Assembly (NCBI RefSeq): GCF_004297125.1
Contig: NZ_SCVD01000024.1
Span: 186,001 to 250,000, forward strand
Length of the DNA stretch: 64,000 bases
DNA from: Phenylobacterium sp.
GTDB taxonomy: Bacteria > Pseudomonadota > Alphaproteobacteria > Caulobacterales > Caulobacteraceae
Direction of reading: 5' to 3'
Shown here: positions 24,141 through 36,567 of the stretch, piece by piece
Numbering within the stretch: position 1 is the first letter of the stretch
Layout: each line of letters begins with the position of its first letter
Translations under genes and position numbers: made by a program
The notes under the pieces: generated by a model
Databases searched by the model: none
Told to the model about the DNA's origin: nothing
Seen by the model: the letters and a program-made list of their open reading frames with translations, nothing else

Positions 24141-24587
24141 TCAGGGCTTGGCCTGCTGCTCGACGTAGGCGTCCAGCGCGGCCCGGGCCTGGGCCGCGCA
24201 GCCGCCGGACTGGACTGAGAGAATCGCGTCGAGGGTCGTGAGCGTCGTCGGATCGGGGCAGACGCCCGAACGCCGGGCCCCGAACGTCGAACCGGTGGGC
24301 GCCGGGGCGACCAGGACCTTCAACGCCGTCAGCCGCGCGGGATCGGCCTGGGCGCCGGCCCGGGGGACCGCCGCGCCGCCGGCGCCGCCGCGAAGCAGGC
24401 TGACCGAGCCGCTGGCGGACATCAGGGTCGCCGTCTGGCCGACGCCGAGCGGCACGCGCTCTCCGGCGCTGACCTCAAGGCCGGGCTTCACGGATGGGTC
24501 GGAAGATTTGACTACGACGTAGTCGGCGGCTTGGGCCACGCCGGCCAGGCCGGCAGCGAGCATGAAGCCCAGGATCGTCTTGCGCAT
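24141..24587 (-). CDS. Small secreted protein of unknown function beside the caspase
   Basis: 148 residues with a clear signal peptide (MRKTILGFMLAAGLAGVAQA). The mature part begins ADYVVVKSSDPSVKPGLEVS and reads like a short FecR-like or SH3-like beta domain (GQTATLMSASGSVSLLRGG), followed by a two-cysteine segment (VCPDPTT and GGCAAQARAAL) that could form a disulfide. A good ribosome site (GAGGAG) precedes ATG 24587. No family recognised. Its convergent position four bases from the caspase gene hints at a functional pair, as substrate, partner or inhibitor, but this is speculation. Confidence 0.75.
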   Translation of the reverse strand: MRKTILGFMLAAGLAGVAQAADYVVVKSSDPSVKPGLEVSAGERVPLGVGQTATLMSASGSVSLLRGGAGGAAVPRAGAQADPARLTALKVLVAPAPTGSTFGARRSGVCPDPTTLTTLDAILSVQSGGCAAQARAALDAYVEQQAKP

Positions 24588-24677
24588 AACCGCTCCTCAA
24601 CCCCCAAAACCCGGGGGAGTGATCTAGTCTCGCGGCCGCCGGGTCAAGGGTATGCGCCCTTGGGGCGAAGGATTCCC

Positions 24678-25409
24678 CTAAAGCAACCGCGCCGCGGCCA
24701 GCCGAGCCACCGCCTGGGCGCGGTTCACGGCGCCCAGCTTCCTGCGGCCGTTGTCGACATGGAACCGCACCGTGGTCTCCGAGAGGCCCAGGATCACCGA
24801 AATCTCCCAGTCGGACTTGCCCTCGGCGACCCAGGCCAGGGCGTCGCGCTCGCGGTCCGTCAGGCGCACTTCCTCGTCGGGGGAGGGCGGGGCGGCGAAG
24901 GTCATCAGCCGCTCGGTGAGCATCAGGCCGGCGAGCTGGAGCGCGAGCGCGTCGTCGGGCGACAGGTCCGGCTCGCGGAAGCCCAGGTGCAAGGAGGTGA
25001 TCGTGCGGTCGCGGCCGTAGGAGGTGGCGCAGACGGCGTCGCCGATCCCGGCCTCGCTCATCGCCTCCCAATAGGTCCCGTAATGGGCCTTCTCGCGGGG
25101 GGCGAAGTCGGTGAAGCGGTAGCGGGTCATGCCGCCGCGGATCGCCTCCAGCAGCGGGTTATTCTCGAAGCAGACGTAGTCGAAGGCCGGCGTGCCCGCC
25201 CGCCAGGTCTCGGGCGCGATCCGCGACACGATCCCGCCGGCGGCGAAATGGGCGGCCGAGGTGAGGGGCATGACGGGCCGTCGATAGATGCGCGTCTGCA
25301 GGTACGAAGCGCCGAGGCCGCCGAGCGCGGAGAAGAATCCCTCGCTCGCCGCCTGAGGAGTCGGCGCGGACAGCGCCACCTCCGCGATCGCGAGCGCTCG
25401 CCTCAACAT
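24678..25409 (-). CDS. LuxR-family regulator with autoinducer-type domain (solo)
   Basis: A 243-residue protein: an N-terminal autoinducer-binding-like domain (about 10-160; ETWRAGTPAFDYVCFENNPLLE) and a C-terminal LuxR helix-turn-helix (about 180-240; LTDRERDALAWVAEGKSDWE then LSETTVRFHVDNGRRKLGA). The conserved Asp of the D-P pair that contacts the acyl-homoserine lactone amide appears as Asn in NNP, so the ligand may differ. No luxI synthase is nearby. I chose ATG 25409; an upstream in-frame TTG at 25436 adds only nine residues. Confidence 0.87.
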   Translation of the reverse strand: MLRRALAIAEVALSAPTPQAASEGFFSALGGLGASYLQTRIYRRPVMPLTSAAHFAAGGIVSRIAPETWRAGTPAFDYVCFENNPLLEAIRGGMTRYRFTDFAPREKAHYGTYWEAMSEAGIGDAVCATSYGRDRTITSLHLGFREPDLSPDDALALQLAGLMLTERLMTFAAPPSPDEEVRLTDRERDALAWVAEGKSDWEISVILGLSETTVRFHVDNGRRKLGAVNRAQAVARLAAARLL

Positions 25410-25596
25410 CGGAACTTGAATTCCACCCCACCCCAATACTCGCCGATCTTAGCAATTCTGGCGCCGGTTTGTAATGGCCGTGCGTCAACCCCTCGTTTTC
25501 GAGAGGCGCCCAACGCCCAATCGTTCCGCAACACTGACCTGGGGTGGCCGCTGAATTGGCATGGCGGGCCCAACCTCAGGTGTTGGGAGTGGTGCG

Positions 25597-26310
25597 ATGA
25601 AACCTTTGCTTGGCTTTGAACGCGGCAGATTGGCCAGCGTGGCCGCGGCCGCGGCGATTGTCCTCGCGGGCGCCTTCTCGGCCGCCCCGGCGCACGCGCT
25701 GAATTTCTACCAGAACTACTTCGTGGAGCCGACGTACGACATCCGTTCGATCGTGTTCCTGCAGTACACCGGCGGCGGCGGCGGTTCGACGAACAGCTTC
25801 GACGCCTTCGCGCCCTCGACGTTGATCACCGATCCCTTCCTCAAGACCGAGGCGATCACCGACACCTACTTCCTGGGCGTCAGCGACTTCGGCGACAGCG
25901 AGTCCGGCGAGGATCACCTGGTCCTGGCGCTGGACGACGGCTACGCGGCGGGCCTCCTGGGCTTCGACTTCACCGACCTGTTCCCGGCCTTCGACGAAGG
26001 CGAACTGATCGCGGCCCTCGATCTGCTCAACACGCCCGACAACGACAACGCCGCCGAGAAGGACGCGGCCTACGACCTGATCGGCAGCTTCTCCGACCAG
26101 GTGCGGGGAAACGGCGGGACCTTCGGCTCGGTCGACACCTTCAGCCTCGTCGGTTTCTCGACCGCCTCCGCGGTCGGCGTCGGCGAATCCAGCATCACGG
26201 TCGTGCCCGTGCCGGAGCCGGCCACGTGGGCTCTCCTCATCACGGGCTTCGGCGGCGCCGGGGCGATGCTCCGCCGGCGCCGCGCCAAGGACACCTTCGT
26301 AGCGGCCTGA
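25597..26310 (+). CDS. PEPxxWA-CTERM sorting-domain secreted protein
   Basis: A 237-residue exported protein: signal peptide 1-36 (AAAAAIVLAGAFSAAPAHA), an acidic beta-rich body with GESGEDHLVL-like repeats of Asp and Gly, and at the C-terminus the sorting signal VPEPATWALLITGFGGAG followed by an Arg-rich end. Such tails direct processing by an exosortase and usually mark extracellular-matrix or surface proteins. ATG 25597 is behind TGGGAG. It is divergent from the LuxR gene and is followed by two hairpins, so it is monocistronic. Confidence 0.92.
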   Translation: MKPLLGFERGRLASVAAAAAIVLAGAFSAAPAHALNFYQNYFVEPTYDIRSIVFLQYTGGGGGSTNSFDAFAPSTLITDPFLKTEAITDTYFLGVSDFGDSESGEDHLVLALDDGYAAGLLGFDFTDLFPAFDEGELIAALDLLNTPDNDNAAEKDAAYDLIGSFSDQVRGNGGTFGSVDTFSLVGFSTASAVGVGESSITVVPVPEPATWALLITGFGGAGAMLRRRRAKDTFVAA

Positions 26311-26328
26311 CACGGCAAGCTGCGCAGG

Positions 26329-26371
26329 GACCGCGGCGGGTGGAAACCGTGTCTGACCACCCGCCGCGGTC
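26329..26371 (+). terminator. Long GC hairpin after the PEP-CTERM gene
   Basis: A 15-bp perfect stem (26329-26343 with 26357-26371) and 13-base loop, starting 19 bases after the stop. It lacks a T-run, so it may be a processing or stability structure or a Rho-assisted stop. Confidence 0.6.
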
Positions 26372-26392
26372 GATATTCCAAGAGGCCGGAAG

Positions 26393-26418
26393 ACGCGCCT
26401 TGCCAAAGGCGCGTTTTT
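26393..26418 (+). terminator. Rho-independent terminator
   Basis: A 9-bp perfect GC-rich stem (26393-26401 with 26406-26414), four-base loop and TTTTT directly after. It lies 54 bases before tRNA-Lys and cleanly separates the PEP-CTERM transcript. Confidence 0.85.
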
Positions 26419-26471
26419 GCGTATTTTCCGCGCCCTCGCCGCCGGCCCCTCCAGGGTGTTCGGGGCACGGC

Positions 26472-26547
<76 letters not shown>

Positions 26548-26841
26548 CTTCCTTCCTGTGAAAACAAGAAGTTAGCTGGTGACCGCCCAGCGAGGCGGAG
26601 GCTGCCGTCTTTCGGAGATGGCAGTCCGCGGCCAGGTCGCGCTGACCGGTCGCCCTTCCTGAAATCCCTTGCGACGCCTCAGGCGACCGATCACTCGTCC
26701 GCGGGACTGGCGCGTCGTCAGCGCGAGGGCGGATATATATTCACTAACGTGAGAGGGAAGATTGACTCCGAACGGCTCAGGTCGCAATCCTGGGTCCATA
26801 GCCCGGCGCGAATGACCGGTGCGGACAGGGAGGAGGGGACG
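26548..26841. other. Intergenic stretch, no gene recognised
   Basis: About 290 bases between tRNA-Lys and the TonB-receptor remnant. No credible open frame with a ribosome site is seen. It holds an 8-bp inverted repeat CGGTCGCC/GGCGACCG (26647-26654 and 26682-26689), an AT-rich patch around 26733-26745 with a short TCAC-TAAC-GTGA palindrome, a TTGACT -35-like hexamer near 26761, and a strong purine ribosome site just before 26842. I read it as the old promoter region of the receptor gene. Confidence 0.5.
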
Positions 26842-27104
26842 ATGAGAGCGCTTCCATGGCGTCGGTTTGCGCAGCGACGCTGGCCGCCGGCGTGATCAGC
26901 CCGACCTATGCCTATACGCAGGCCTACACCAACGTGAACGCCACCTTCGCGGTGGCGTTCGGGCAGGCGACCGTGGCGGCCTACGTCGAGAATCTCTTCA
27001 ACAGCCGCAAGATCACCTACGTGCATCCCGAGGCGTTCATCGCGAGCCGCTTCGCGGAGCAGCGCCCGCGCACGTTCGGCGTTCGCGTCGGATACGACTT
27101 CTAG
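26842..27104 (+). pseudogene. Remnant of a TonB-dependent receptor (start and last strands only)
   Basis: Behind a strong ribosome site (GGGAGGAGGGG), ATG 26842 opens only 17 codons. A frame beginning at ATG 26856 reads a signal-peptide-like SVCAATLAAGVISPTYA and then jumps straight to the final strands of a TonB-dependent receptor (ATFAVAFGQATVAAYVENLF, then RPRTFGVRVGYDF with the aromatic outer-membrane C-terminus). Roughly 700 or more residues of plug and barrel are missing and the start is out of frame, so it is a deletion remnant. The stop lies three bases before the MFS start, showing that the receptor once led this operon. Confidence 0.72.
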
Positions 27105-27107
27105 ACC

Positions 27108-28429
27108 ATGGCGCCTCCTCCCGCGTCGGTCGTGGCGGACTCCCCCGGAAGCTCCGCCGCGGCGCTGCAGCCGGCGAAGGGCGCGTGGCCCGTTCTGGCG
27201 ATCCTCTGCTTCGTCTATGTGCTGAACTTCCTGGACCGGCAGCTCCTGTCGATCCTGGCCAAGCCCATCCAGGATGAACTGGGTGTTTCCGACGGCCAGC
27301 TCGGGCTGATCGGCGGGCTCTATTTCGCGCTGTTCTATTGCCTGATCTCGATTCCCGTCGGCTGGCTGGCCGACCGGACGAACCGGACGCGGGTGCTGGC
27401 CCTGGCTTGTGGCCTCTGGAGCGCGGCGACCATGGCCTGCGGCCTGTCGGCCAACTATCCGCAGCTCGTCCTCGCCCGGATGACGGTGGGCGTCGGAGAG
27501 GCGGGCGGCGTGCCGCCCTCCTACGCGATCATCACGGACTATTTCCCCCCGGGACGCCGCGGCACGGCGCTGGGTCTGTTCAACCTCGGCCCGCCGATCG
27601 GCCAGGCGCTCGGCGTCGCCTTCGGGGCGGCCATCGCGGCGGCCTACAGCTGGCGAGCGGCTTTCATCGTCCTGGGCGCGGTGGGCCTGGTGGCCGCGGC
27701 GGTCGTGCTGTTTGGGGTTCGCGAGCCGGTGCGCGGCGGCCTCGACCAAGTGGCCGGACAGCCGCCGAGGCCCGCGGGCGGCCGGTCCGGCTTCTGGCCG
27801 ACGGTGCGCATGTTCTTCTCGACGCCAACCCTGCTTCTGGTCGCGCTCGCCAGCGCGGCGACCCAGGTCATCACCTACGGCGCCGGCAACTTCACGACGC
27901 TGTTCCTGATGCGTGAGAAGGGCATGACCCTGCCGGACGTCTCGCTCTGGTACGCCCTGGTGGTCGCCGTCGGCATGGGCGGCGGCATCTACGCCTCGGG
28001 CCGGGTGATCGACCGGTTCACTCGGATATCGAGGGCCGCCTACGCGACCGTGCCGGCCCTGTCGCTGTCGCTGGCGGTCCTGCCCTACATCGCCTTCGTC
28101 TGGGCGCCGAGCTGGCCGCTGGCGCTGGCGTTCCTGCTGGGGCCGACGTTCCTCAACTACTTCTACCTCTCCTCGGCGGTGGCGTTGGTCCAGGATGAGG
28201 TCGCCCCCGAACAGCGGGTGCTCTCCGGAGCCCTGCTGCTGCTGGTCATGAACCTGATCGGCATGGGCGTGGGCCCGACCTTCGTCGGCATGGTCAGCGA
28301 CGCCCTGAAGGCCAGCCATCCGGAAAATTCGCTGCAGCTCGCATTCTACGCGCTGACGCCGGTCTATGCCGTCGCTGTGGCCCTGTTCCTGGCCCTGGCC
28401 GGCGTGCTCCGGAGGGAAGAGGCGCGCCG

Positions 28430-28433
<4 letters not shown>
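27108..28433 (+). CDS. MFS transporter (spinster-like)
   Basis: A 441-residue, 12-helix MFS carrier. The first helix has FVYVLNFLDRQLLSILAKPI, typical of the spinster/hexuronate-like branch, followed by loop 2-3 GWLADRTNRTRVLAL and the VGVGEAGGVPPSYAIITDYF motif. Its ATG lies three bases after the receptor remnant stop, and its own stop overlaps the acyl-CoA ligase start by four bases. The trio receptor-MFS-CoA ligase suggests uptake and activation of a hydrophobic or aromatic acid; with the receptor broken, the outer-membrane step must be served elsewhere or lost. Confidence 0.9.
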
Positions 28434-30016
<1,583 letters not shown>

Positions 30017-30079
30017 CCCTCGCCGCCCCCCGTCGAAGGCGTGCCGCGTGCCCGACAGCCTGAGACCCTGCGGGTCGTG

Positions 30080-31102
30080 CTAGACGATCGCCTTCGAGAG
30101 GCGCAGCCAAAGTTGCTGATCGAAGTCCTTGTCCGGAGCCGCTTGGCCCATGCGGACGACGACCAGCCTTTTGCCCGGAACGACGTAGAGCTTGCGGTCG
30201 AGGGCCCCCAGGGCGACCACGAGATCGGCCGGCGCGGCCGGAATCAGCGGGCCCTCGGTGCGGTTCGCCAGAGGGCGGATCGCATAGGCGCTGCCGTTCA
30301 GCCACCAGAGACGTCCGTAGGCGGGGTTGGTCCGGGAGCGGGCGAAGATCGCCTTCAGCCCGGCCTCGGAGACGATCCGCTTTCCGCTACGGGCGCGACC
30401 GTCGTCCAGCACGAGCTGTCCGAACGCCGCGGCGTCTCGCGGACTGGTGACGAGGCCCGTCGGGTTGCCGACGTCGCCAAAGGCCGCCGGGCGCTTGCGC
30501 CATGCGGTGTTCGTCATCCCGGCGGGCGCGGTCAGCCAGTCATGGGTGATCGTCTCCAGCGGCTGCCTGGCCGCGGCGGCCAGCACACGCTTCGTCACGG
30601 CATAGGCTGGGGTGTTGTAGAAAAAGACCGAGCCGGGCGGCGCCAGGTAGTCCAGCTTCTCGCCAAGGCCTGAGTTCATGGTCAGCAAGTGGACCACCCG
30701 GATAGCCCGCTCCTGCTCGGGCGAAGCCTTCGACCAGCCGGCGCCAACGTAGTCCGAAACGGGCGTCTCGACGTCGAGCATGCCCTTGTCGACGGCGATC
30801 GCGGCCAGCACGGCCGCGAAACTCTTCTGCTGCGAGGCCACATCCTCCAGCAGCGCGCCCTCGGACGTGGTCTCGTAGGCGGCCGTGGCCCGGAACTGGC
30901 CGGCGTCGGCGGGCAGCGGCCAATTCCTCTCGGCCAGCGTCTTGCGGTCCTGGATGACCAGGAAGCCCGTGGTCTTCTGGCCCTGAACGTACTCGATTAC
31001 GTCCTGCATGGCGGCGGAGAGCGAGCCGGCGGCCATGGCGGGGGCGGCGACCAGGGCGCCGGCGCCGGCCATCAGGCCTCGGCGCGAAAGGGGTAGCGTC
31101 AT
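30080..31102 (-). CDS. Tat-exported serine hydrolase (beta-lactamase/class C-like)
   Basis: A 340-residue member of the beta-lactamase/esterase superfamily. The N-terminus is a twin-arginine signal (LPLSRRGLMAGAGALVAAPA). Catalytic features are SQQK (the S-x-x-K nucleophile motif, about residue 89) and FFYNTPAYAV, equivalent to the Y-x-N loop. The usual HxG/KTG third motif is not obvious. The members act on esters, small peptides or beta-lactams, and no substrate can be named. ATG 31102 was chosen because GGAG lies seven bases upstream and it starts the Tat signal; a TTG at 31123 is the alternative. Confidence 0.85.
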   Translation of the reverse strand: MTLPLSRRGLMAGAGALVAAPAMAAGSLSAAMQDVIEYVQGQKTTGFLVIQDRKTLAERNWPLPADAGQFRATAAYETTSEGALLEDVASQQKSFAAVLAAIAVDKGMLDVETPVSDYVGAGWSKASPEQERAIRVVHLLTMNSGLGEKLDYLAPPGSVFFYNTPAYAVTKRVLAAAARQPLETITHDWLTAPAGMTNTAWRKRPAAFGDVGNPTGLVTSPRDAAAFGQLVLDDGRARSGKRIVSEAGLKAIFARSRTNPAYGRLWWLNGSAYAIRPLANRTEGPLIPAAPADLVVALGALDRKLYVVPGKRLVVVRMGQAAPDKDFDQQLWLRLSKAIV

Positions 31103-31141
31103 CCGGCGACTCCAGCTCTGCAATTCAACTCCGGCCGTTCC

Positions 31142-32398
31142 TCAGCGGGCGCGGCGGATGGCGAGGATAAGGAGGCCACCGGCCGCCGCCGCCACGCCAG
31201 CGGCGAGATAGAGCCATGCATAGCCGCTGTAGGTCTGCAGCAACACCGCCCCAAGCAGGGGGGCGAACATCTGGGGCAGGGTGTTGGCGAGGTTGCTCAG
31301 GCCCAGGTCCCGTCCGGCGTCATGGGCCGAAGGCAGCACTTCGGTGATGAGCGCGGCGTCGACGGCGGTGAAGAGCCCGTAGCCGGCGCCGAAAACAGCG
31401 AAGGCGCCGGCCATCAGCCGCCAATCGGCGCTGAAGGCGAGCAGGATGGCGGCCGCGGCCACCAGCAGCCCTGCGGCGAGCACGAACGCCTTGCGCCGCC
31501 TGAGGTGGTCGGACAGGAACCCTCCGGCGAGGCTGGCGGCGACCTGCACCAGGCTGGACCCGATCACGAGCAGGCCCAGGAGCGCCTCGGGCGCAAGCCC
31601 GCCGGGCGGCGCGCCGCGGTCCTGGATGTTGAAGAGGGTGAACAGCGATACGATCGTGATCGCCGCCTGGACGAGCAACCGTGAGAGCCAGGCGACCGCG
31701 AAGTCGCGGGTGAGCCGGAACGGCCGCAATTTCGCAGCCTGCCGCGGGCGCGCGAGGCGAAACACGCCCGGTCCGGTGGGCGTCTCGCGCGCCAGGAGCA
31801 GCACAGGGATCGTGGCGGCGACCAGCAAGCCAGCGATGACCGCATAGCGGACGCTATCCTGCGGCAGCGCCACGCCGACGAGCAGCGCGCCGGTCATGGC
31901 TCCGGCCGGCGGCGCGAGCCCGATGAACGCCGCGGCCCGGCCGCGCTGCGCCGGAGGGACCTGGTCCGCCAGCAAGGCCACCAGCGGCCCGAACAGCAGG
32001 TTGAGGCAAAGCTGGAACAGCAGGACGCCGCCCACCAGCTCGGGGGTCGCATCCGCCCGCATGATGACGAAGCAGGAGGCCGCCGTGCCGGTGGCGCCGA
32101 TGATCAACCAGGGCCGCCGCCGTCCGAAGCGCGAGCGCGTGCTGTCGCTGAGCGCGCCGGCCAGGATGTTGGCGCCCCCGGCGACAAGCGCGCCCCAGAA
32201 CCCGACCTGCGCCAGGATCCAGGCCTTGTTGTCCGGGTCGATGGCCGCGGCCTTGAGCGGCGCCAGTATTGTGAGCAGCGGCATGAACGACAGGAAGGCG
32301 CCCACCTGGGCGATCGCGAGCGCGGCCAGGAAAGCGCCGCTGGCGGCTTGCGGTCGCGGGGGGACATCTGCAAGGAAAGCGCTGGACACGGCCGACAT
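31142..32398 (-). CDS. MFS transporter (GPH/sugar-cation-like)
   Basis: A 418-residue 12-helix carrier. It opens with GAFLAALAIAQVGAFLSFMP and has SDSTRSRFGRRRPWLIIGA in the loop 2-3 position, a motif typical of glycoside-pentoside-hexuronide and related sugar symporters, then LADQVPPAQRGRAAAFIG. It is divergent from the LacI-type gene at 32485 and precedes the serine hydrolase on the same strand by 39 bases. Sugar or glycoside uptake under LacI control fits the neighbouring GH3 gene. ATG 32398 is the second in-frame start and begins directly before the hydrophobic part. Confidence 0.87.
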   Translation of the reverse strand: MSAVSSAFLADVPPRPQAASGAFLAALAIAQVGAFLSFMPLLTILAPLKAAAIDPDNKAWILAQVGFWGALVAGGANILAGALSDSTRSRFGRRRPWLIIGATGTAASCFVIMRADATPELVGGVLLFQLCLNLLFGPLVALLADQVPPAQRGRAAAFIGLAPPAGAMTGALLVGVALPQDSVRYAVIAGLLVAATIPVLLLARETPTGPGVFRLARPRQAAKLRPFRLTRDFAVAWLSRLLVQAAITIVSLFTLFNIQDRGAPPGGLAPEALLGLLVIGSSLVQVAASLAGGFLSDHLRRRKAFVLAAGLLVAAAAILLAFSADWRLMAGAFAVFGAGYGLFTAVDAALITEVLPSAHDAGRDLGLSNLANTLPQMFAPLLGAVLLQTYSGYAWLYLAAGVAAAAGGLLILAIRRAR

Positions 32399-32484
32399 CC
32401 TGGTGCGGTCTGCGGCCCCGCGCAATCGCCCCCCGCGCGGGGGACGGCGCGGGCCGCCACTCTCATCCCGGCGCGGGAGACCCG

Positions 32485-33546
32485 ATGAGCGCGGTGACGA
32501 TCTACGACGTGGCGGAGCGCGCCGGCGTCTCCATCAAGTCGGTCTCGCGGGTGTTGAACGGCAAGCCCAACGTCACCGAGGCATTGCGCCGGAAGGTCGA
32601 GGAGGCCGCAGACGCCCTCGGCTATCGCCCCAGCCTCTCGGCGCGCGGGCTCGCCGGAGGCCGATCCTATATCATCGCAGCGCTGGTCGACGCCGAGCTT
32701 ACGGTCGAGCACTGGCGCTCGGGGCGCGGCAACGACTACCTGAGCAGGATGGAGCTCGGCGCGCTCATGGAATGCCGCCAGGCGGGTTGCCACCTGCTGG
32801 TCGAGCTGGTGGATGTGGGTTCGGCCACGCTCGAGCGGGACATCCTGGCGATGGTGTCGTCGCTGCGGCCCGACGGGCTGATCCTGACTCCACCGGTGTC
32901 GGACTGCGCCGTCGTGCTGGACGCCCTCGACAGGCGCGGCGCGGCCTATGTGCGGCTCGGGGCCGAGACCGAGCCGTCGCGCGGTCGACGCGTCTACATG
33001 GACGACCACCGGGCCGCCTATGACATGACGACCTACCTCGCCCGGATGGGGCACAGGGACATCGGCTTCGTCGTCGGCAGCCCGCGCTACGCGGCAAGCC
33101 GCGCGCGGCGCGAAGGCTTCGAGGCGGCGATGGCGCGGCACGGCCTGCAGGTGCGGCCCGAATGGATCGCCGACGGCGACTTCACCTTCGCGTCGGGCTT
33201 GGAATGCGGGGCCCGGATCCTCTCGACCGACCCGCGGCCCACGGCCATCTTCGCGAGCAACGACGATATGGCCTTCGGCGTGATCCAGGCGGCTACTCGA
33301 CTGGGCCTGTCGACGCCCGGCGACGTGTCGATCGCGGGGTTCGACGATGCGCCCGGCGCCCAGTTCTCCGTGCCCCAGCTGACCACCGTGCGCCAGCCCG
33401 TCGCCGAGATGGCCGAGGCCGGGGCGCGGATGATCATCGCCAATGCCCAGGACGCCGCGCACGAGGCTCCTCGCGTCCGCGAGGTGGCCTATGTGCTGAT
33501 CGGCAGGGACTCGACAGCGCCGCCTGCTGGCCGCCCCCGGACCTGA
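32485..33546 (+). CDS. LacI-family transcriptional regulator
   Basis: A 353-residue LacI/GalR regulator: the N-terminal helix-turn-helix (VTIYDVAERAGVSIKSVSRV then LN, residues 4-25), hinge helix LSARGLAG, and a periplasmic-binding-like ligand domain with AIFASNDDMAFGV and DVSIAGFDDAPGAQF. These proteins repress carbohydrate genes until a sugar binds. Matching operator palindromes with a central GCG(C/T)T lie downstream, in front of the GH3 gene, and a half-matching one lies before the TonB receptor. It is the natural regulator of the 31-43 kb carbohydrate block. Confidence 0.94.
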   Translation: MSAVTIYDVAERAGVSIKSVSRVLNGKPNVTEALRRKVEEAADALGYRPSLSARGLAGGRSYIIAALVDAELTVEHWRSGRGNDYLSRMELGALMECRQAGCHLLVELVDVGSATLERDILAMVSSLRPDGLILTPPVSDCAVVLDALDRRGAAYVRLGAETEPSRGRRVYMDDHRAAYDMTTYLARMGHRDIGFVVGSPRYAASRARREGFEAAMARHGLQVRPEWIADGDFTFASGLECGARILSTDPRPTAIFASNDDMAFGVIQAATRLGLSTPGDVSIAGFDDAPGAQFSVPQLTTVRQPVAEMAEAGARMIIANAQDAAHEAPRVREVAYVLIGRDSTAPPAGRPRT

Positions 33547-33604
33547 ATCCCCAAGGAAGGCGACAGCGCCCCGCTATTCACCCGCCAGCCGTAGGCGTTC
33601 GGAT

Positions 33605-33616
33605 GGTAGCGTTACC
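33605..33616. promoter_or_regulatory. LacI-type operator 1 (GGTAGCGTTACC)
   Basis: A 12-base near-perfect palindrome with one mismatched pair and a central CG, as expected for LacI/GalR operators. It is about 215 bases before the GH3 start and 10 bases from the second operator. Confidence 0.55.
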
Positions 33617-33625
33617 GGTATTTGT

Positions 33626-33639
33626 TGACAGCGCTGTCA
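33626..33639. promoter_or_regulatory. LacI-type operator 2 (TGACAGCGCTGTCA)
   Basis: A perfect 14-base palindrome with the central AGCGCT core found in LacI-family sites of Caulobacter and Xanthomonas carbohydrate loci. It lies next to operator 1 in the gap between lacI and the GH3 gene and overlaps a TTGACA -35-like hexamer (33625-33630). Confidence 0.7.
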
Positions 33640-33701
33640 TTACACGCGAGGGTTTCATTGTCACAACGGCCGCGACCACAGACGGCCGGGAGGAAACACC
33701 C

Positions 33702-33809
33702 ATGGTCCCGCCTGGCAGCCGCCTGGGCGCGCGGTCGTTCGCCGCCGCTTCTTTCGTCCCCACCTGGCGCGGCGAGCGCATCGCCGCGCCGTCCTTTTCC
33801 TGCGCCTGA
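33702..33809 (+). CDS. Possible 35-codon leader ORF before the GH3 gene
   Basis: ATG 33702 sits behind a very strong ribosome site (GGGAGGAAACACCC) and opens 35 codons that stop 11 bases before the GH3 ATG, in a different frame. The GH3 gene itself has no obvious ribosome site, so its translation may be coupled to this ORF. The peptide (MVPPGSRLGARSFAAASFVP and on) has no recognised family. It may be a genuine leader, or a sign that the hydrolase once had another N-terminus. Confidence 0.35.
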   Translation: MVPPGSRLGARSFAAASFVPTWRGERIAAPSFSCA

Positions 33810-33820
33810 ACGGCCTTCCG

Positions 33821-36310
<2,490 letters not shown>

Positions 36311-36430
36311 GCGGCGCGGTCATCCTCGACGAATTTGACGCGGGCGCCAAATTGGCTGGGCGACCGCGGCGAGATAGTGACGGTGTTGTGAAAAACTATG
36401 ATCTTCCAATTGACGAGGTAAGATCGCCGA

Positions 36431-36444
36431 TGATATCGCTACCA
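36431..36444. promoter_or_regulatory. LacI-type operator half-match before the TonB receptor
   Basis: On the minus strand this reads TGGTAGCGATATCA, sharing the half-site TGGTAGCG with operator 1 in front of the GH3 gene and keeping 5 of 7 palindrome pairs. It is 110 bases before the receptor start, in the AT-rich promoter region, which suggests co-regulation by the same LacI-type protein. Confidence 0.5.
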
Positions 36445-36495
36445 TAATATGTTCATAAGCTTTCGGAGCCTCCATAAAAGTCATGGGAGGAAAGA

Positions 36496-36567
36496 ATGCT
36501 GCGCTGCAATAATAAATCGGATCGATTTGATCCCATAAGACGGGGGAATATCCATGGACCGGCGTAG
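36496..36567 (+). CDS. Possible 23-codon leader ORF overlapping the receptor start
   Basis: ATG 36496 follows GGGAGGAAAG, a strong ribosome site sharing nine bases with the one before the GH3 leader ORF. The ORF (MLRCNNKSDRFDPIRRGNIH and three more) is out of frame and ends 14 bases inside the TonB receptor gene. The receptor has its own ribosome site (GGGGGAA). It may tune receptor translation, or be chance. Confidence 0.3.
   Translation: MLRCNNKSDRFDPIRRGNIHGPA

Noticed and set aside
32430..32443. A 14-base pure-GC palindrome (CCCCCGCGCGGGGG) between the MFS and LacI genes
   Set aside because: It could be an operator, but it is simple GC sequence with no similarity to the operator pair downstream, so I did not annotate it.
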